NCBI RefSeq assembly: GCF_016909175.1
Contig: NZ_JAFBFI010000010.1
Coordinates: 95,738 to 159,737, forward strand
Source: Peribacillus deserti
Lineage (GTDB): Bacteria; Bacillota; Bacilli; Bacillales; DSM-1321
Direction: 5' to 3'
Length of the DNA stretch: 64,000 nucleotides
Shown in pieces: positions 1 through 8,850 of this stretch. The position numbers and the translations under genes were made by a program. Within the stretch, counting starts at the first letter, position 1. Each line of letters begins with the position of its first letter. The notes beneath the pieces were generated by a model. It was not told the DNA's origin and did no database searches. It saw only the letters and a program-made list of their open reading frames with translations.

Positions 1-989
1 ACAAAGGTATATCAGCTTTTTTTCGCAGAAATTCGGTACTTCTTACTTCTGCAGCTGCTTTCCTGTTAATGCTGTCCCTGCTGCCAATGCTCTTCTCGGA
101 TAAAGCTTCTGCTTATATGACCATTGATATCAATCCAAGCCTGGAACTTGGACTGAATGACGAGCTTCAGGTCATAGATATTGAGGGCTTGAATAAAGAA
201 GGCAAAATCATATTGAAAAAGATTACGAATTGGAAAAAGGAAAGTGTGGGGCTGGTAACCAATAAGATTATTGAAGAAAGTAAAAGAACTGGTTACCTTG
301 CTAAGCAAGAAGAAATCGTGGTTTCTACTGTGATCATGAAAGATGAAAAACGCGAAATGGACAGTAAGCTGGATAATGCATTGAATTCTTCTCAAATAAA
401 GCAGCATAATCCAGATGCTAAATTTACCGTGGTTAAAGCTTCTCTATCTGACCGAGAAAAGGCTATAGAAAAGGGAATTTCAACAGGGAAATATGTAAAA
501 TCTCAAGAACAAAAAGAAAAAAAGACTAAAAGGCTTATTAAACCAGTCGATTCTGTAAAAGAGTCTAAACAGCTGCATGATAAGACGAAAAAGAAATCAG
601 AACCAGCTACGAAACAGAAAAGCAAAAAACCGGCATCGAACAGTACTGTTCCTTCACCAGAGGCAAAAGTAGAAGAAGGAAAAAATAATCGAGCCGTTTC
701 ACAGCAGCAGCCTAACAAAAATAAAGCTCAAAATAAAGTAAACCAAAACAGCAGTAAAACGAATCACGAGGATCACAGCAATAACCAGCGATATAAAAAA
801 GACAACAAAACTGACATAAAGAGAGAAAAAAAGTTAGAGCCCGCTGAAAAAAAAAGGGTAAAGTCTCGCCCCGCCAACCATAATAATGGTAAAAAAAATC
901 AGACTCAGGCATCTAAGCAGGATACTGAGCCTCACATCCAGACTGTCTCTAAGAAATACAAGGAACATAAACACTCTAAGGGTAATTAA
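1..989 (+). CDS. rsgI: Anti-sigma-I factor RsgI, 3' part (5' truncated by window edge)
   Basis: The frame is open from base 3 with no start codon in the window, so the N-terminal anti-sigma domain lies upstream. Visible first is a hydrophobic segment (VLLTSAAAFLLMLSLLPMLF), the single membrane span, followed by AYMTIDINPSLELGLN, the conserved start of the RsgI extracytoplasmic domain. The last 170 or so residues are a Lys/Gln/Asn-rich, low-complexity tail typical of RsgI proteins. In the family, RsgI is a membrane protein that holds the heat- and envelope-responsive sigma factor SigI; sigI is expected just upstream. The sspD neighbour matches B. subtilis order. Identification is firm; what the tail binds is unknown. 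Confidence 0.88.
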   Translation, partial: KGISAFFRRNSVLLTSAAAFLLMLSLLPMLFSDKASAYMTIDINPSLELGLNDELQVIDIEGLNKEGKIILKKITNWKKESVGLVTNKIIEESKRTGYLAKQEEIVVSTVIMKDEKREMDSKLDNALNSSQIKQHNPDAKFTVVKASLSDREKAIEKGISTGKYVKSQEQKEKKTKRLIKPVDSVKESKQLHDKTKKKSEPATKQKSKKPASNSTVPSPEAKVEEGKNNRAVSQQQPNKNKAQNKVNQNSSKTNHEDHSNNQRYKKDNKTDIKREKKLEPAEKKRVKSRPANHNNGKKNQTQASKQDTEPHIQTVSKKYKEHKHSKGN

Positions 990-996
990 ATTCAGG

Positions 997-1036
997 AGAA
1001 CTCCCGCAGCCGGCAGGCAGCAGGGAGTTCTTTTTT
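997..1036 (+). terminator. Rho-independent terminator of rsgI
   Basis: Perfect 9-bp arms AGAACTCCC / GGGAGTTCT are followed by a T-run, 8 nt after the rsgI stop. Confidence 0.85.
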
Positions 1037-1114
1037 ATATAGGGGTCAGCCAAAAAGAGTCAGATTTTAATTAAAACCTGAAGTTTATTTGAAATTCACG
1101 TGTATTCAGTTAGT

Positions 1115-1306
1115 TTACAGTTCGCCTTTAAGCTGGGATTGTGCTTGAGCAACAAGTCGTTTTGTAATTTCTCCGCCAACAGACCCATTAGCACGAGAAA
1201 CTGTTTCAGCACCAAGCTGCACACCAAATTCCTGGGCGATTTCGTACTTATATTGATCTAAAAATTGTTCAACACCTGGTACTAGCAAAGAGTTTCTACT
1301 TGGCAT
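1115..1306 (-). CDS. sspD: Small acid-soluble spore protein, alpha/beta type
   Basis: A 63-residue protein with the SASP alpha/beta signatures: the GPR protease-site region ([11 protein letters not shown], containing E-I-A) and the DNA-binding block [15 protein letters not shown]. These proteins coat forespore DNA, force an A-like conformation and protect it from UV damage; they are degraded at germination. The ATG at 1306 is chosen because TGGAGGTAAG lies directly upstream; a longer frame starting at 1333 would begin ahead of that RBS. Position after rsgI is that of B. subtilis sspD. SigG-dependent forespore expression is expected from the family but was not read from the promoter. Confidence 0.93.
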   Translation of the reverse strand: MPSRNSLLVPGVEQFLDQYKYEIAQEFGVQLGAETVSRANGSVGGEITKRLVAQAQSQLKGEL

Positions 1307-1515
1307 GGTTCTTACCTCCATATAAAGCAGCATCAGAGAAAAACTCTCTGTACAATTAGTATAGGACAGGAAGGCTTTAATTATTTCGTTTTGAATACTA
1401 TTCTTTTTGGGTCAATTACCTTTATTTGATGGAAACAGGACATATACTTTTCGGGAAAAAGCCAAGTATGGCTCTTGTTTTAAAATCAGATACTAAAAGG
1501 GTGGGGTGAGAGCAA

Positions 1516-2618
1516 TTGAATTTAGTTTCCGGTAATTTATATTGGGAGAAAACCCTGGATCAGCCTGAACCTTTTCCTGTCCTTTCAAGAAGACCTGATA
1601 TGTGATGTCTTGATTATCGGGGGAGGCATAACTGGAGCGCATTGTGCCTATTTCCTGAGTAATACTGGATTACGTGTAGTGGTTGTGGAGAAAAGGAAAA
1701 TTGGAAAAGGGAGTACATCTGCAAACGCAGGTCTTCTTCAATATATCAATGATAGGTCCCTTACTGCAGCGATCCATAGATTCGGGGAAGACAAAGCTGT
1801 CAGACATTATTCACTTTTCCAAAAGGCGGTACAGATTGTAAGAGAGGAAATTATTCCTAAAATCGGAACCGGCCTGGATTATTGCACCAGAAACAGCCTA
1901 TATTTTGCAAGCACCAAGGCCGATGAAGATTTTTTAATTAAGGAGTACCAGACATTAAAGCAATATAAATTTCCAGTTGAATTTTACACGAGAGAAATGA
2001 TACAAAAAGCTTTTTCATTTTCAAAGCCTGCCGCACTTGTTTCGAAATCGGAGGCAGAAATAAATCCCCTCAAATACACCCACGCTCTTTTTAAATTTGC
2101 AGCAGAAGCCGGGGTCAAAGTGTATGAGGAAACAGAAATAATCGGCAAAACAAGGAGCTCAGAAGATTATCATGTAGTTACTTCTAATGGACATACCATC
2201 AGGGCAAAGTATCTCGTATACTCAATTGGGTATGAGGCCAGTCATCAAATTTCTGTAACCAATGCCTTTCTTACTACTTCTTATTGTATTGTAACCAATC
2301 CATTAAACATTAAAAATTGGAAAGACCGAATGCTAATATGGGAAACGGCGAGACCATATCTTTATGTAAGGACCACTCAGGATAACCGAATTATAGCAGG
2401 CGGGCTTGACGAAGATACCGATTTAAAAGATTGCCTATCATAAAAAGCATCCTGGCTGTTTTTATTTGATGGGGTATGGAGGAAGCGGTACGATCGATGG
2501 AATTATCCTCTCTAGAATCGTAAAAAATCTCATCATAGACGGTTTTGATGACGATTTTAATTTGTATGCAGCTTGTTTCGGAGAACCAGAGGCCATAAGA
2601 TTAGAAAAGATGACTTAG
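1516..2618 (+). pseudogene. FAD-dependent oxidoreductase (DadA/glycine-oxidase family), decayed
   Basis: A TTG at 1516 behind GGTGGGGTGAG opens a frame reading LNLVSGNLYWEKTLDQPEPF, the usual N-terminus of this Bacillus family, and stops at 1603. The dinucleotide-binding part (DVLIIGGGITGAHCAYF) continues in another frame from about 1598, so a single-base indel separates them. That frame runs to 2443. The C-terminal FAD motif (FYLMGYGGSGTIDG...) then appears in a third frame from 2448 to 2618, and the roughly 80 residues normally between the two blocks are missing. One frameshift plus an internal deletion make this a dead gene; sequencing error could explain the frameshift but not the deletion. 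Confidence 0.82.
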
Positions 2619-2650
2619 ATCCAAGCGTTCTAAGTCATCTTCTATTTTTT
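2608..2650 (+). terminator. Terminator after the FAD oxidoreductase remnant
   Basis: Perfect 12-bp arms AGATGACTTAGA / TCTAAGTCATCT are followed by a T-rich run. The hairpin overlaps the remnant's final codons and may also stop glcF transcription arriving from the right. Confidence 0.85.
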
Positions 2651-2685
2651 TTGTGAAGGGCCCAAAATCGGTTTGGTGGAAAATT

Positions 2686-4008
2686 TCACTGAACCGCTTC
2701 TAATAGTAGATCGGCAATATGCACAGCTTCCATTTGGTCCGACATGCCTTCTCTTACTATGCCGAGCTTCATCTGGAGCAGGCATCCTGGATTAGCCGTT
2801 ACAACTGTATCAGCACAAGATGCTTTGGTATGACCCATTTTTGTATCCAATATTCTCATAGACATTTCAGGTTCCACAATATTATATATTCCTGCCGATC
2901 CGCAGCAGCTTCCGGCATCCTTCATTTCTTTAAAGGTGATGCCGTTTATGCGGCTTAATAGCAGTCTTGGTGCACTAAAGGTTTTCATAACATTCCTGAG
3001 GTGGCAGGAATCCTGATAGGTCACAATTTGATGATCAAGCTTTAATTCAGCCTTTTTATGAAAATCTAAATCGACCAGGATCTCAGTAAAATCTTTTATT
3101 TTTTCCGTGAACTGTCTTGCCCGTTCGGCCCACTCGGGGTCCCCGGATAATAAATGATGATAATCAATAAGGAAGGCGCCGCATCCGCCTGCATTCGTGA
3201 TGATATAGTCTACATTTAACTCTTCGAACGCTTGAATATTTTTTTTGGCAAGTTCTATTGATCCCTGTTTTTCTCCGCTATGTCCGTGTAAAGCACCACA
3301 GCATGACTGGTCTTTAGGAATAATAATTTCACATCCAGCAAGCTGCAGTAATTTCAGTGTCGAGTTATTTGTGTCCATAAACATGGTTTCCATCAAGCAT
3401 CCGCTGAAAAAGCCTACCCGTGCGCACTTCTCTCCAGCAGGTTCTAAATATCGAGGACGATTCATCATATCCTTCTTTGAAGGAACCTTTGGCAAAATCT
3501 GTTCCATAGATGCAAGATGTACAGGGAACAGCTTCATAAAACCAATCTTGCGCACGATTGTCTGCAGCCCGGATTTTTGGTAAAAACCCAGCAGTCCAGT
3601 TACCGTCTGCATTCGATCCTGGTGAGGAAATAAACCTTGAAAAATAGCTTTGCGAATCGTGTTTACCGGAAGTGAGAGGTTTTTATAATCCTGAATGATA
3701 TCTCGGGCTTCTTCCAGCAGATGTCCATATTTTACTCCGGCAGGGCACACCGGTTCGCAAGCCCTGCATCCAAGGCATAAGCCCAAGGATCGGTCAACAT
3801 CATCATCCCATTCGATCATTCCATCCCTAACAGCCTTCATTAATGCTATTCTGCCTCGGGGAGACTGTGCTTCATCATAGCCAGAAGTAATATAAGTAGG
3901 GCATGCTGGCAGGCAAAAACCGCATCGCATACAATTTAACAGTTCATCTTCATCCATCCGCTCCCTAAAACCTGTTTGTATCGCATATTTCTCTTCTAGT
4001 GCAGTCAA
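2686..4008 (-). CDS. glcF: Glycolate oxidase iron-sulfur subunit GlcF
   Basis: A 440-residue protein with two ferredoxin-type 4Fe-4S clusters near the N-terminus (CMRCGFCLPACP and CLGCRACEPVCP). Two CCG domains follow, seen as CCGALHGHSGE in the middle and DAGSCCGSAGIYN near the C-terminus. In GlcDF-type enzymes this subunit passes electrons from the FAD subunit to the quinone pool during oxidation of glycolate (or lactate) to glyoxylate. It starts with TTG at 4008, overlapping the glcD TGA as TTGA, so translation is probably coupled to glcD. That matters because glcD has a premature stop 225 nt upstream, which could reduce GlcF synthesis. The family also includes lactate dehydrogenase subunits, so the exact substrate is inferred. 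Confidence 0.87.
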   Translation of the reverse strand: MTALEEKYAIQTGFRERMDEDELLNCMRCGFCLPACPTYITSGYDEAQSPRGRIALMKAVRDGMIEWDDDVDRSLGLCLGCRACEPVCPAGVKYGHLLEEARDIIQDYKNLSLPVNTIRKAIFQGLFPHQDRMQTVTGLLGFYQKSGLQTIVRKIGFMKLFPVHLASMEQILPKVPSKKDMMNRPRYLEPAGEKCARVGFFSGCLMETMFMDTNNSTLKLLQLAGCEIIIPKDQSCCGALHGHSGEKQGSIELAKKNIQAFEELNVDYIITNAGGCGAFLIDYHHLLSGDPEWAERARQFTEKIKDFTEILVDLDFHKKAELKLDHQIVTYQDSCHLRNVMKTFSAPRLLLSRINGITFKEMKDAGSCCGSAGIYNIVEPEMSMRILDTKMGHTKASCADTVVTANPGCLLQMKLGIVREGMSDQMEAVHIADLLLEAVQ

Positions 4009-5417
4009 TTTGAGATCACCACGCGTTTTCTTGATTCTTTAGCAAAAATTTTTCCTGGATTCATAATGTTAAGAGGATCAAATGAGCTTTTAATTGCTTT
4101 CATCGCTTCAATGCCGGCGGCTCCCAGTTTTAATTCAAGAAAGGGTGCTTTCATTTCTCCGACTCCATGCTCTCCTGTTATCGTCCCTCCAAGAGAGACC
4201 GCTTTTTCAAAAATCTCAGCAAATGCTTTTTAAACCCGTTCAATTTCTTCTTGGTTTCTTGAATCTGTTGGGCATGTCGGATGCAGGTTTCCGTCACCGG
4301 CATGGCCAAATGTACAAATGTTTACATTGTATTTTTCAGCTATCTCGTTAATCGCTCTTACCATATTTGCGATCTCTGATCTAGGCACGGTTGCATCTTC
4401 TAGTATGGTTGTCGGTTTCAGCCGGGCGAGGGCAGATAGAGCCGAGCGGCGGGCAGTCATCAGGGCATTCGCTTCTACTTCGTTCTGGGCTATCTGGACT
4501 GAGACAGCCTCGTTCTGCCTGCATATTTCTGCTATGAGTGATATGTGCTTTTCCACCAGATCGGGTGGTCCATCCTGTTCAATTAATAACACCGCTTTTA
4601 CATTGGTAGGAAGTCCAACCTTCGCAAAATCCTCGACTGCTTCAAGAGTTGGCTGGTCCAGAAATTCCAGAGTTGCTGGGATAATTTTATGAGCAATGAT
4701 TTTGGAAACCGACTTTGCAGCTGCTTCCAGATCCTGATATAGGGCCAGCATTGTCTGTTTCGTTTCCGGCATGGGAATCAGTTTTAATGTTGCTTCGCTA
4801 ATGATGCCAAGGGTACCTTCTGAACCGACAAATAGACGAGTCAAATCGTATCCGGCCACATCTTTGGCAAGTTTTCCTCCTGTCCGGATGATATCCCCAT
4901 TGGGAAGAATAATTTCCAGTGCCATTACATAATCCCGGGTGACCCCATATTTAAGTCCTCTTAAGCCTCCGGAATTTTCATTAATATTTCCTCCAATGGT
5001 TGAAATCTTCATTGAACTGGGATCAGGGGGATAGAAAAGATTTTTCTCCTCCACCGCCAAAATTAAGTCCTGCGTGATGACACCCGGCTGTACAGTCACA
5101 GTTAGATTTTCTTCATCAATTTCTAGAATTTTGTTCATGTGTTTAAAAAGCATTACAATTCCACCATGAGTAGGGCAGGTTCCAGCACATAAATTTGTTC
5201 CCGATCCTCTTGGTACAAGAGGAATTTTGTATTTACTGCAAATTTTTACAATGCTTGCTATTTCGGCTGTATCCCGCGGACTCACTACAGCGTGGGGCAT
5301 GGCCTGAAATTGCGGGGTGGCATCATAGGAATAGACAAGGCACCCGGCCTTTGAATCATCAAAATTCTCATGACCTACCACTGAGACAATCATTTTCTTG
5401 ACTTCTATCGGCAGCAT
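4005..5417 (-). pseudogene. glcD: Glycolate oxidase FAD subunit GlcD, interrupted by an in-frame TAA
   Basis: The reading frame shows the FAD_binding_4 fold (IPLVPRGSGTNLCAG and DPSSMKISTIGGNINENSGG) and most of the FAD-oxidase C domain (TFGHAGDGNLHPT). A TAA at 4232-4230 then stops it. The same frame continues without further stops for about 74 codons to 4005 and contains the expected TITGEHGVGEMKAPF and FDPLNIMNPGKIFA motifs, so one base change (for example GAA to TAA) explains the interruption. The ATG at 5417 is preferred over 5423 because GGAGG abuts the first and sits 6 nt from the second. Read through, the protein is about 470 residues, normal for GlcD. Sequencing error, recent nonsense mutation and recoding remain open. 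Confidence 0.85.
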
Positions 5418-5450
5418 AAACATCCTCCGTAAAAAACATATGTTTTATTA

Positions 5451-5479
5451 ATTATACAAAATATCAAAGGCTCTGAAAC
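5451..5479 (-). promoter_or_regulatory. Possible promoter of glcDF
   Basis: On the minus strand there is a consensus TATAAT (5456-5451) about 35 nt upstream of the glcD start. A weak -35 region sits 17 bp further upstream. Confidence 0.4.
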
Positions 5480-5506
5480 GAATTTTCTCTGAATAAATCC
5501 TTTTTT

Positions 5507-5525
5507 AATGAAATTTTATTTCATT
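5507..5525. promoter_or_regulatory. Palindrome between glcDF and the small spore-type genes, possible operator
   Basis: A perfect inverted repeat, AATGAAAT-TTT-ATTTCATT, lies about 90 bp upstream of glcD and about 75 bp upstream of the divergent gene at 5601. Symmetry and position suit a GntR/FadR-type regulator, but no regulator gene is adjacent, so this is inference. Confidence 0.35.
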
Positions 5526-5600
5526 TAATTCGCTGTCCATACATTAGCAGGAATAACCTATAGCTATTACGAGTCATTCTAACGATAAGGAGGGATATGG

Positions 5601-5762
5601 ATGCCGAAAAGAAAAGCAGAATACGATGCAGCCGTAAAAACGAGCAAAACCCCAAGAAAGAATTTGCAGGAGGCCGAATTTTCAACGGAATATGCACATG
5701 GTGAGAATCCGATGAAGGGTGCAAACCGAAATTCAAAACAGGGAAGAAAGGGAAGATTATAG
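5601..5762 (+). CDS. Small basic spore-type protein (SASP-like)
   Basis: A 53-residue, Lys/Arg-rich protein beginning MPKRKAEYDAAV, with a central EAEFSTEYAHGENP and a basic end (RNSKQGRKGRL). A strong RBS (AAGGAGGG) sits 8 nt before the ATG. The MxKRKA start is reminiscent of SspO and the EFxTEYA block of gamma-type SASPs, so a minor small acid-soluble spore protein is the best guess; I do not recognise a named family with certainty. The next gene starts inside its stop codon, so the two are one transcription and translation unit. Confidence 0.6.
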   Translation: MPKRKAEYDAAVKTSKTPRKNLQEAEFSTEYAHGENPMKGANRNSKQGRKGRL

Positions 5763-5926
5763 TGGAACAACATGTTCGTTATCAAAGAAAAGCCGGCTTG
5801 TCAGGCATACGGGAAGAATTCGGTACAGAACTGACCGGTGATATGAATGCATCAAAATTGTACGAAACTCTGCAAGTAGCCCATGACAAGAACACGGATA
5901 AAGAAAATTATAACAAGAATGAATAA
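5762..5926 (+). CDS. Small unrecognised protein, coupled to the SASP-like gene
   Basis: A 54-residue frame starting with GTG at 5762, which overlaps the last base of the preceding TAG stop (taGTG). The product contains REEFGTELTGDMNA, echoing the FGTEF motif of gamma-type SASPs, and ends in a Lys/Asn-rich tail. No internal RBS is obvious, which fits translational coupling. A terminator follows 70 nt downstream. The function is unknown; a forespore role is inferred only from its partner and the weak motif. Confidence 0.45.
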   Translation: MEQHVRYQRKAGLSGIREEFGTELTGDMNASKLYETLQVAHDKNTDKENYNKNE

Positions 5927-5996
5927 AGGAGCCAGCGTTAAAGGCTGTGTGAAAACCAAAACCATTCAAATTCCAGAAAATGCGTAAGAACATAAA

Positions 5997-6032
5997 GAAA
6001 AAGCTGAAGGAGTTTTTCCTGCAGCTTTTTCT
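5997..6032 (+). terminator. Terminator of the small spore-type gene pair
   Basis: Arms AAAAAGCTG / CAGCTTTTT enclose a 15-nt loop, and the right arm ends in the T-run. Confidence 0.7.
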
Positions 6033-6397
6033 ATACATATATACAGTCTGTACCGGCTCACCTGCCTCTTTCAATGGGGAACAGAATCTCTTACATAAGA
6101 GCAATACGGGGTAATCAGTTCTTAGTATAAACAGGTATAATTCATACACAAAACCTGATGAATCTCAAAATGATTGCAAATCTTTATCAAGATCATGACA
6201 ATATGAAAAAGATGGTTACTTCTTCCCGGTTTTTCGTTCATGTATCAGTTTGTTTAAACTATCATCTTCCATTCGTTTTAGCCTTCAGATTCTAAGGAAA
6301 GTTGAAGGTTCTGCTCAGGCAAGATTAAGTAAAACAGCGCCTTTTGTGAATGCCCGGCAATCATTACTGCCTCATTTGATTCACAAACTAATAGCGT
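6033..6397. other. Gene-free stretch
   Basis: An AT-rich region between the terminator at 6032 and the terminator of the radical SAM gene. Only short, unsupported frames occur, without RBS or recognisable motifs, and no repeat was found. Confidence 0.6.
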
Positions 6398-6430
6398 TGA
6401 AAAATCCCCCTTGAAAAAATCAAGAGGGAT
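6398..6430 (-). terminator. Terminator of the radical SAM gene
   Basis: Read on the minus strand, a CCCTCTTGA / TCAAGGGGG-type hairpin (one mismatch) is followed by ATTTTTC, 34 nt beyond the stop. Confidence 0.75.
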
Positions 6431-6463
6431 GGAATGTAAGAAGTATGAAAATTGCTTAAGCTA

Positions 6464-8212
6464 TTAGCTCACACTTTCTTTCATTCCTGATTCAGAAAGA
6501 GTGAACAGTTTCGCACCTTCTCCAGATGGCTGGAAGTAGGCAACTAATATCGTCGGTGCTTCCGTACCCCGATCGAGATTGAACGAAACTTTTTCGAGCA
6601 TTGTATGTTTATGAAGATCTTTCTCGCTTAAAGATAATTGCTCGAACTCTTGCCCCAGCAGTCCAGGGTTGTTCAAAATTTCTTTATAAATCAAACTCCT
6701 GTCTTCTTTTGACAGACTGGTTTCCCACCATGGCTTTCTTGGCTTATACTTATGGCTGGATAAATAATCATATTTCATAAGGCTTTCAATTATATCAAGG
6801 TCAATATTCTGCTTTGAATGAAGAAACTCATTAAGCCTCTTAAATAAATCTTCCAGCTGGTGGCCGATACGGGACCAGCCTTTATTTTCCCAGAACTCGC
6901 CAAATTCCTGGAAGAAATCAAATGGAGAAGGAAAAGCTTTGGAAACTAGATATTCAATGGTATGATCCATCCTATGGTCATTCCAGTATTTTTCAAGAAC
7001 ATCCTCCACTTGTTTAATCCTGACAATATCATCAAAGCTGAGGATATTATTTCCAAGAATTTCGTAAGGCGACTGGTCCATGAAAATGTAGCCATGCCTC
7101 TCTGCGCTAAGCCTTAAGCCTGTTCCTCTAAGCATTTTTAAGAAACCAAGCTGCAATTCTTCAGGCCTTAATGCAAACACATCATTGAAAGTCTTTTTAA
7201 ACGTGTTATAGTCTTCTTCCGGAAGTCCAGCAATTAAATCCAGATGCTGGTCAATTTTCCTGCCGTCTCTAACCATGTTCACGGTACGTTTAAGCTTTTC
7301 CCAGTTCTGCTTCCGCATTACCAATTCATTAGTCGGGTCATTGGTGGATTGGACGCCAATCTCAAATCTGAATAATCCTTTTGGTGCATTTTGGTTAAGG
7401 AATTCAATGACTTCAGGCCTCATAATGTCACCGGTTATTTCAAACTGAAATACAGTTCCGGGCAGATGCTCATCAATTAAAAACTGAAACATCTCCAGTG
7501 CATAGCTGCGGCTGATGTTGAAGGTGCGGTCCACAAACTTCAAGGTCTTGGCGCCATGACTCATCAAATATCTAATATCATCTTTAATTTTTTCCCTGTC
7601 GAAATATCTTACTCCTACTTCAATAGAAGAAAGACAGAATTGGCAGCTAAAAGGGCAGCCTCGGCTTGTTTCCACATAGACAACTCTTTTCGCTAAATGT
7701 GGAAGATCTTCCTCAAATCTGAATGGAGATGGCAGCTCACGCAAATCTAGCTTTGAAGCCTGCGGCTGTATGATGTTTTTTTCAGCTTTACGATAAGCAA
7801 GACCCGGTATTGCCGTATAATTCTTCTCGCCGTGCAGCTGATGAAGCAGGTTTTTAAAGGTAGCTTCTCCTTCTCCTATTACAATAAAATCAACTTCTGG
7901 GATTCTCGCCAGCCACTCATTGGTGTCGTACGTTACCTCTGGCCCCCCCAGAATAATAATAAGCTCCGGCTTTATTTTTTTTAATATGGAGATGACTTTA
8001 ATGGTTTCTTCGATATTCCATATATAACAGCTGAACCCTATAATATCCGGGTTTTTATTGTATAAATCTGAAACGATATTAATAGTAGGATCCTTAATGG
8101 TATATTCACAAATATCGACATTGAAATCCGGTGCAGCATAAGCTTTTAGATAGCGGATGGAAAGACTCGTGTGTATATACTTGGCATTTAATGTAGTACA
8201 AATAATATTCAT
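6464..8212 (-). CDS. B12-binding-domain radical SAM protein
   Basis: A 582-residue class B-like radical SAM protein. The N-terminal 140 residues form a cobalamin-binding-type Rossmann domain (GFSCYIWNIEET, IILGGPEVTYD, FIVIGEGEATF). The radical SAM core follows, with the cluster motif CPFSCQFC at about residue 190 and the SAM-binding GVQSTND region. A C-terminal domain of about 200 residues (DUF4080 type in relatives) has no assigned role. Homologues are widespread in Bacillaceae as single genes and their substrate is unknown. The RBS situation is odd: GAGAGGAGTG on the minus strand precedes a three-codon frame (ATG CGT TTC TAA), and the main ATG lies 25 nt downstream with only a weak site. 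Confidence 0.85.
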   Translation of the reverse strand: MNIICTTLNAKYIHTSLSIRYLKAYAAPDFNVDICEYTIKDPTINIVSDLYNKNPDIIGFSCYIWNIEETIKVISILKKIKPELIIILGGPEVTYDTNEWLARIPEVDFIVIGEGEATFKNLLHQLHGEKNYTAIPGLAYRKAEKNIIQPQASKLDLRELPSPFRFEEDLPHLAKRVVYVETSRGCPFSCQFCLSSIEVGVRYFDREKIKDDIRYLMSHGAKTLKFVDRTFNISRSYALEMFQFLIDEHLPGTVFQFEITGDIMRPEVIEFLNQNAPKGLFRFEIGVQSTNDPTNELVMRKQNWEKLKRTVNMVRDGRKIDQHLDLIAGLPEEDYNTFKKTFNDVFALRPEELQLGFLKMLRGTGLRLSAERHGYIFMDQSPYEILGNNILSFDDIVRIKQVEDVLEKYWNDHRMDHTIEYLVSKAFPSPFDFFQEFGEFWENKGWSRIGHQLEDLFKRLNEFLHSKQNIDLDIIESLMKYDYLSSHKYKPRKPWWETSLSKEDRSLIYKEILNNPGLLGQEFEQLSLSEKDLHKHTMLEKVSFNLDRGTEAPTILVAYFQPSGEGAKLFTLSESGMKESVS

Positions 8213-8401
8213 GTGTTCTGCGCTTAGAAACGCATGACACTCCTCTCAAATATAATAAGATTAAACTAACTTCTAATTATATCATTTGAGCAGAGAGTTT
8301 ATACCTTAATAAACGAAATATATAGTTGAACATGCTGGAAAGGTTTGTCTTTTTCTGCTGAAGAATTTGGAAGTCTAAGCAAGGGCTGCTTCTCGAGTTA
8401 A

Positions 8402-8575
8402 TTAATTACGTGCAGTGAAGGTAAATCTAGTGAAGGACTCAAGCAATCGGCTGTGAGAGCATTTATGAGCGAAACACGAAACGCGGGGATGCTTAATCTC
8501 GGTATAATGGAAGGAAAGAAGAAGCATTTAGATGTATACAGAGGAATTGAGCGGGTAAGCGGCACAATCCTATAG
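8402..8575 (+). pseudogene. Coding-like remnant, family not recognised
   Basis: A stop-bounded frame without a supported start reads EGKSSEGLKQSAVRAF, then MSETRNAGMLNLGI and KKKHLDVYRGIERVSGTIL. The composition is protein-like, but there is no RBS, no usable start before residue 20 and no partner gene. I take it as a fragment of a lost gene; the assignment is open. The flanking 8213-8401 shows nothing else. Confidence 0.25.
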
Positions 8576-8629
8576 AATAGCACTATTTATTACATAAGGA
8601 AACTAATGTCGGGTAAACGATTCTATTCT

Positions 8630-8830
8630 TTAAATTTGATGTAAATCCTTAGTAAAGCTCATAAATTTTTTACTGATTTTTGTGATGGCGCATTCTGACG
8701 TAATTAATTTTGTATCTGATGATTCATTTTTTTTATCCAGTGTAATGATTATATCGGCGATACATGCTTTGTCAGGAATTTTAGCAGTACCTTCAGATAA
8801 GTAAATCTGATCAAAAAAAGCGTCTCCCAA
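8630..8830 (-). pseudogene. Fragment possibly related to DUF3870 proteins
   Basis: A frame of 66 codons whose only start (TTG at 8830) lies inside the terminator hairpin of the upstream acyltransferase gene, so it is unlikely to be an intact gene. Its body (YLSEGTAKIPDKACIADI, then SECAITKISKKFM) resembles the metal-binding DUF3870 pattern from memory, though the usual longer C-terminus is missing. Best read as a leftover fragment; weak evidence. Confidence 0.25.
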
Positions 8831-8843
8831 TAAGAAAGACGCT
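8812..8843 (-). terminator. Terminator of the membrane acyltransferase gene
   Basis: On the minus strand, AGCGTCT and AGACGCT arms enclose 11 nt and are followed by TTTTTTT, 8 nt after the stop at 8851. Confidence 0.88.
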
Positions 8844-8850
8844 AAAGTTA

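Noticed and set aside
5757..6149. 130-codon minus-strand frame opposite the small SASP-like gene
   Set aside because: Composition rich in Cys/Phe/Leu, no RBS, and it runs through the terminator at 5997-6032.
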